A stretch of DNA of 6,402 bases from Oligoflexia bacterium (GTDB lineage: Bacteria > Bdellovibrionota > JAFGOL01), in assembly GCA_016926495.1 (NCBI GenBank), contig JAFGOL010000129.1, positions 1 to 6,402 of the forward strand. The letters run 5' to 3'. Both the position numbers and the translations under genes were made by a program. Shown here piece by piece: positions 6,301 to 6,402 of the stretch. The notes beneath the pieces were generated by a model. It ran no database searches. It saw only the letters and a program-made list of their open reading frames with translations, and was not told the origin of the DNA. How positions within the stretch are numbered: the first letter of the stretch is position 1; every line of letters starts with the position of its first letter.

Positions 6301-6350
6301 TTATCTTACATATTTCAATCAGTTATCTGCTTATTATCAAATTATCAACA
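6301..6350 (+). repeat. Cluster of four DnaA-box-like TTATC motifs
   Basis: Four plus-strand copies of TTATC start at 6301, 6323, 6334 and 6342, reading TTATCTTAC, TTATCTGCT, TTATCAAAT and TTATCAACA. The last differs from the standard box TTATCCACA at one base. Start-to-start distances are 22, 11 and 8, the first two close to whole helical turns. A further weaker match, TTATGAACA, lies at 6278-6286. All point towards the AT-rich end of the window, as boxes next to an unwinding element often do. Apart from the last, they are poor matches to the standard box. Confidence 0.45.
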
Positions 6351-6402
6351 CTTATAAAAAACTATAGATTTAATATAAAAAGTTTTTAGTAATGAATTTC
6401 AA

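Larger units (their letters stand above)
6181..6402. other. Candidate oriC region downstream of dnaA (gene-free, AT-rich to window end)
   Basis: The 222 bases after the dnaA stop have no open reading frame or recognisable RNA gene. The first part carries a small palindrome (6219-6232); a short GC-richer stretch around 6248-6275 follows. From about 6287 the sequence is strongly AT-rich, with A/T runs at 6353-6402 that could be an unwinding element. A cluster of TTATC motifs (6301-6350) precedes those runs. The dnaA-dnaN gap is a common oriC site, but dnaN itself is outside the window, so the assignment is inferred from position, base composition and the motif cluster. Confidence 0.5.

Noticed and set aside
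6351..6402. DnaA-trio element next to the last box
   Set aside because: The sequence after TTATCAACA does not show a regular three-base repeat as in the Bacillus origin; AT-richness alone is not enough.
1..6402. Accessory or novel defence, mobile or biosynthetic system
   Set aside because: All coding sequence is accounted for by conserved origin-proximal housekeeping genes, with no repeats, integrase, transposase or unexplained gene.

Overview
The window is a classic replication-origin neighbourhood of a bacterial chromosome. A compact minus-strand block reads mnmG (partial) - mnmE - khpB/jag - yidC - yidD - rnpA - rpmH, written here in ascending coordinates but transcribed from rpmH towards mnmG. 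It diverges from dnaA on the plus strand. Every gene is a core housekeeping gene. I see no mobile element, CRISPR array, tRNA or rRNA, and no accessory system.

Organism: YidC has the long form with a large periplasmic domain, which points to a diderm (Gram-negative-type) bacterium. The continuous rnpA-yidD-yidC-jag-mnmE-mnmG run is best known from Firmicutes but also occurs in diverse diderm phyla. The moderate-to-low GC content, frequent AGG/ATA codons and divergent motifs in DnaA, KhpB and RnpA suggest a poorly sampled diderm lineage, for example an Elusimicrobiota-like or other candidate phylum. That placement is inference; a phylogeny is needed.

Layout: 1-409 is the N-terminal part of mnmG, cut by the window edge. 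411-1730 is mnmE, 1711-2364 khpB, 2384-3940 yidC, 3954-4214 yidD, 4159-4515 rnpA and 4505-4654 rpmH. Genes overlap by 11, 56 and 20 bases or are separated by 1 to 19 bases, so the block is very probably one operon, fired from a promoter at about 4702-4731. The 173-base divergent gap (4655-4827) holds that promoter and two small dyads. dnaA (4828-6180) starts with TTG. The last 222 bases (6181-6402) have no gene; they become strongly AT-rich and carry a same-strand cluster of TTATC motifs, a good candidate for part of oriC.

How the genes work together: rpmH makes ribosomal protein L34 and rnpA the protein subunit of RNase P. YidD and YidC serve membrane protein insertion, KhpB is an RNA-binding protein, and MnmE with MnmG modifies the tRNA wobble uridine. 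DnaA starts replication. The most notable signals are substitutions in the DNA-reading residues of DnaA and in its box VII, next to a non-canonical box cluster. The KhpB GXXG loop has also lost its first glycine. No new multi-gene system is visible.
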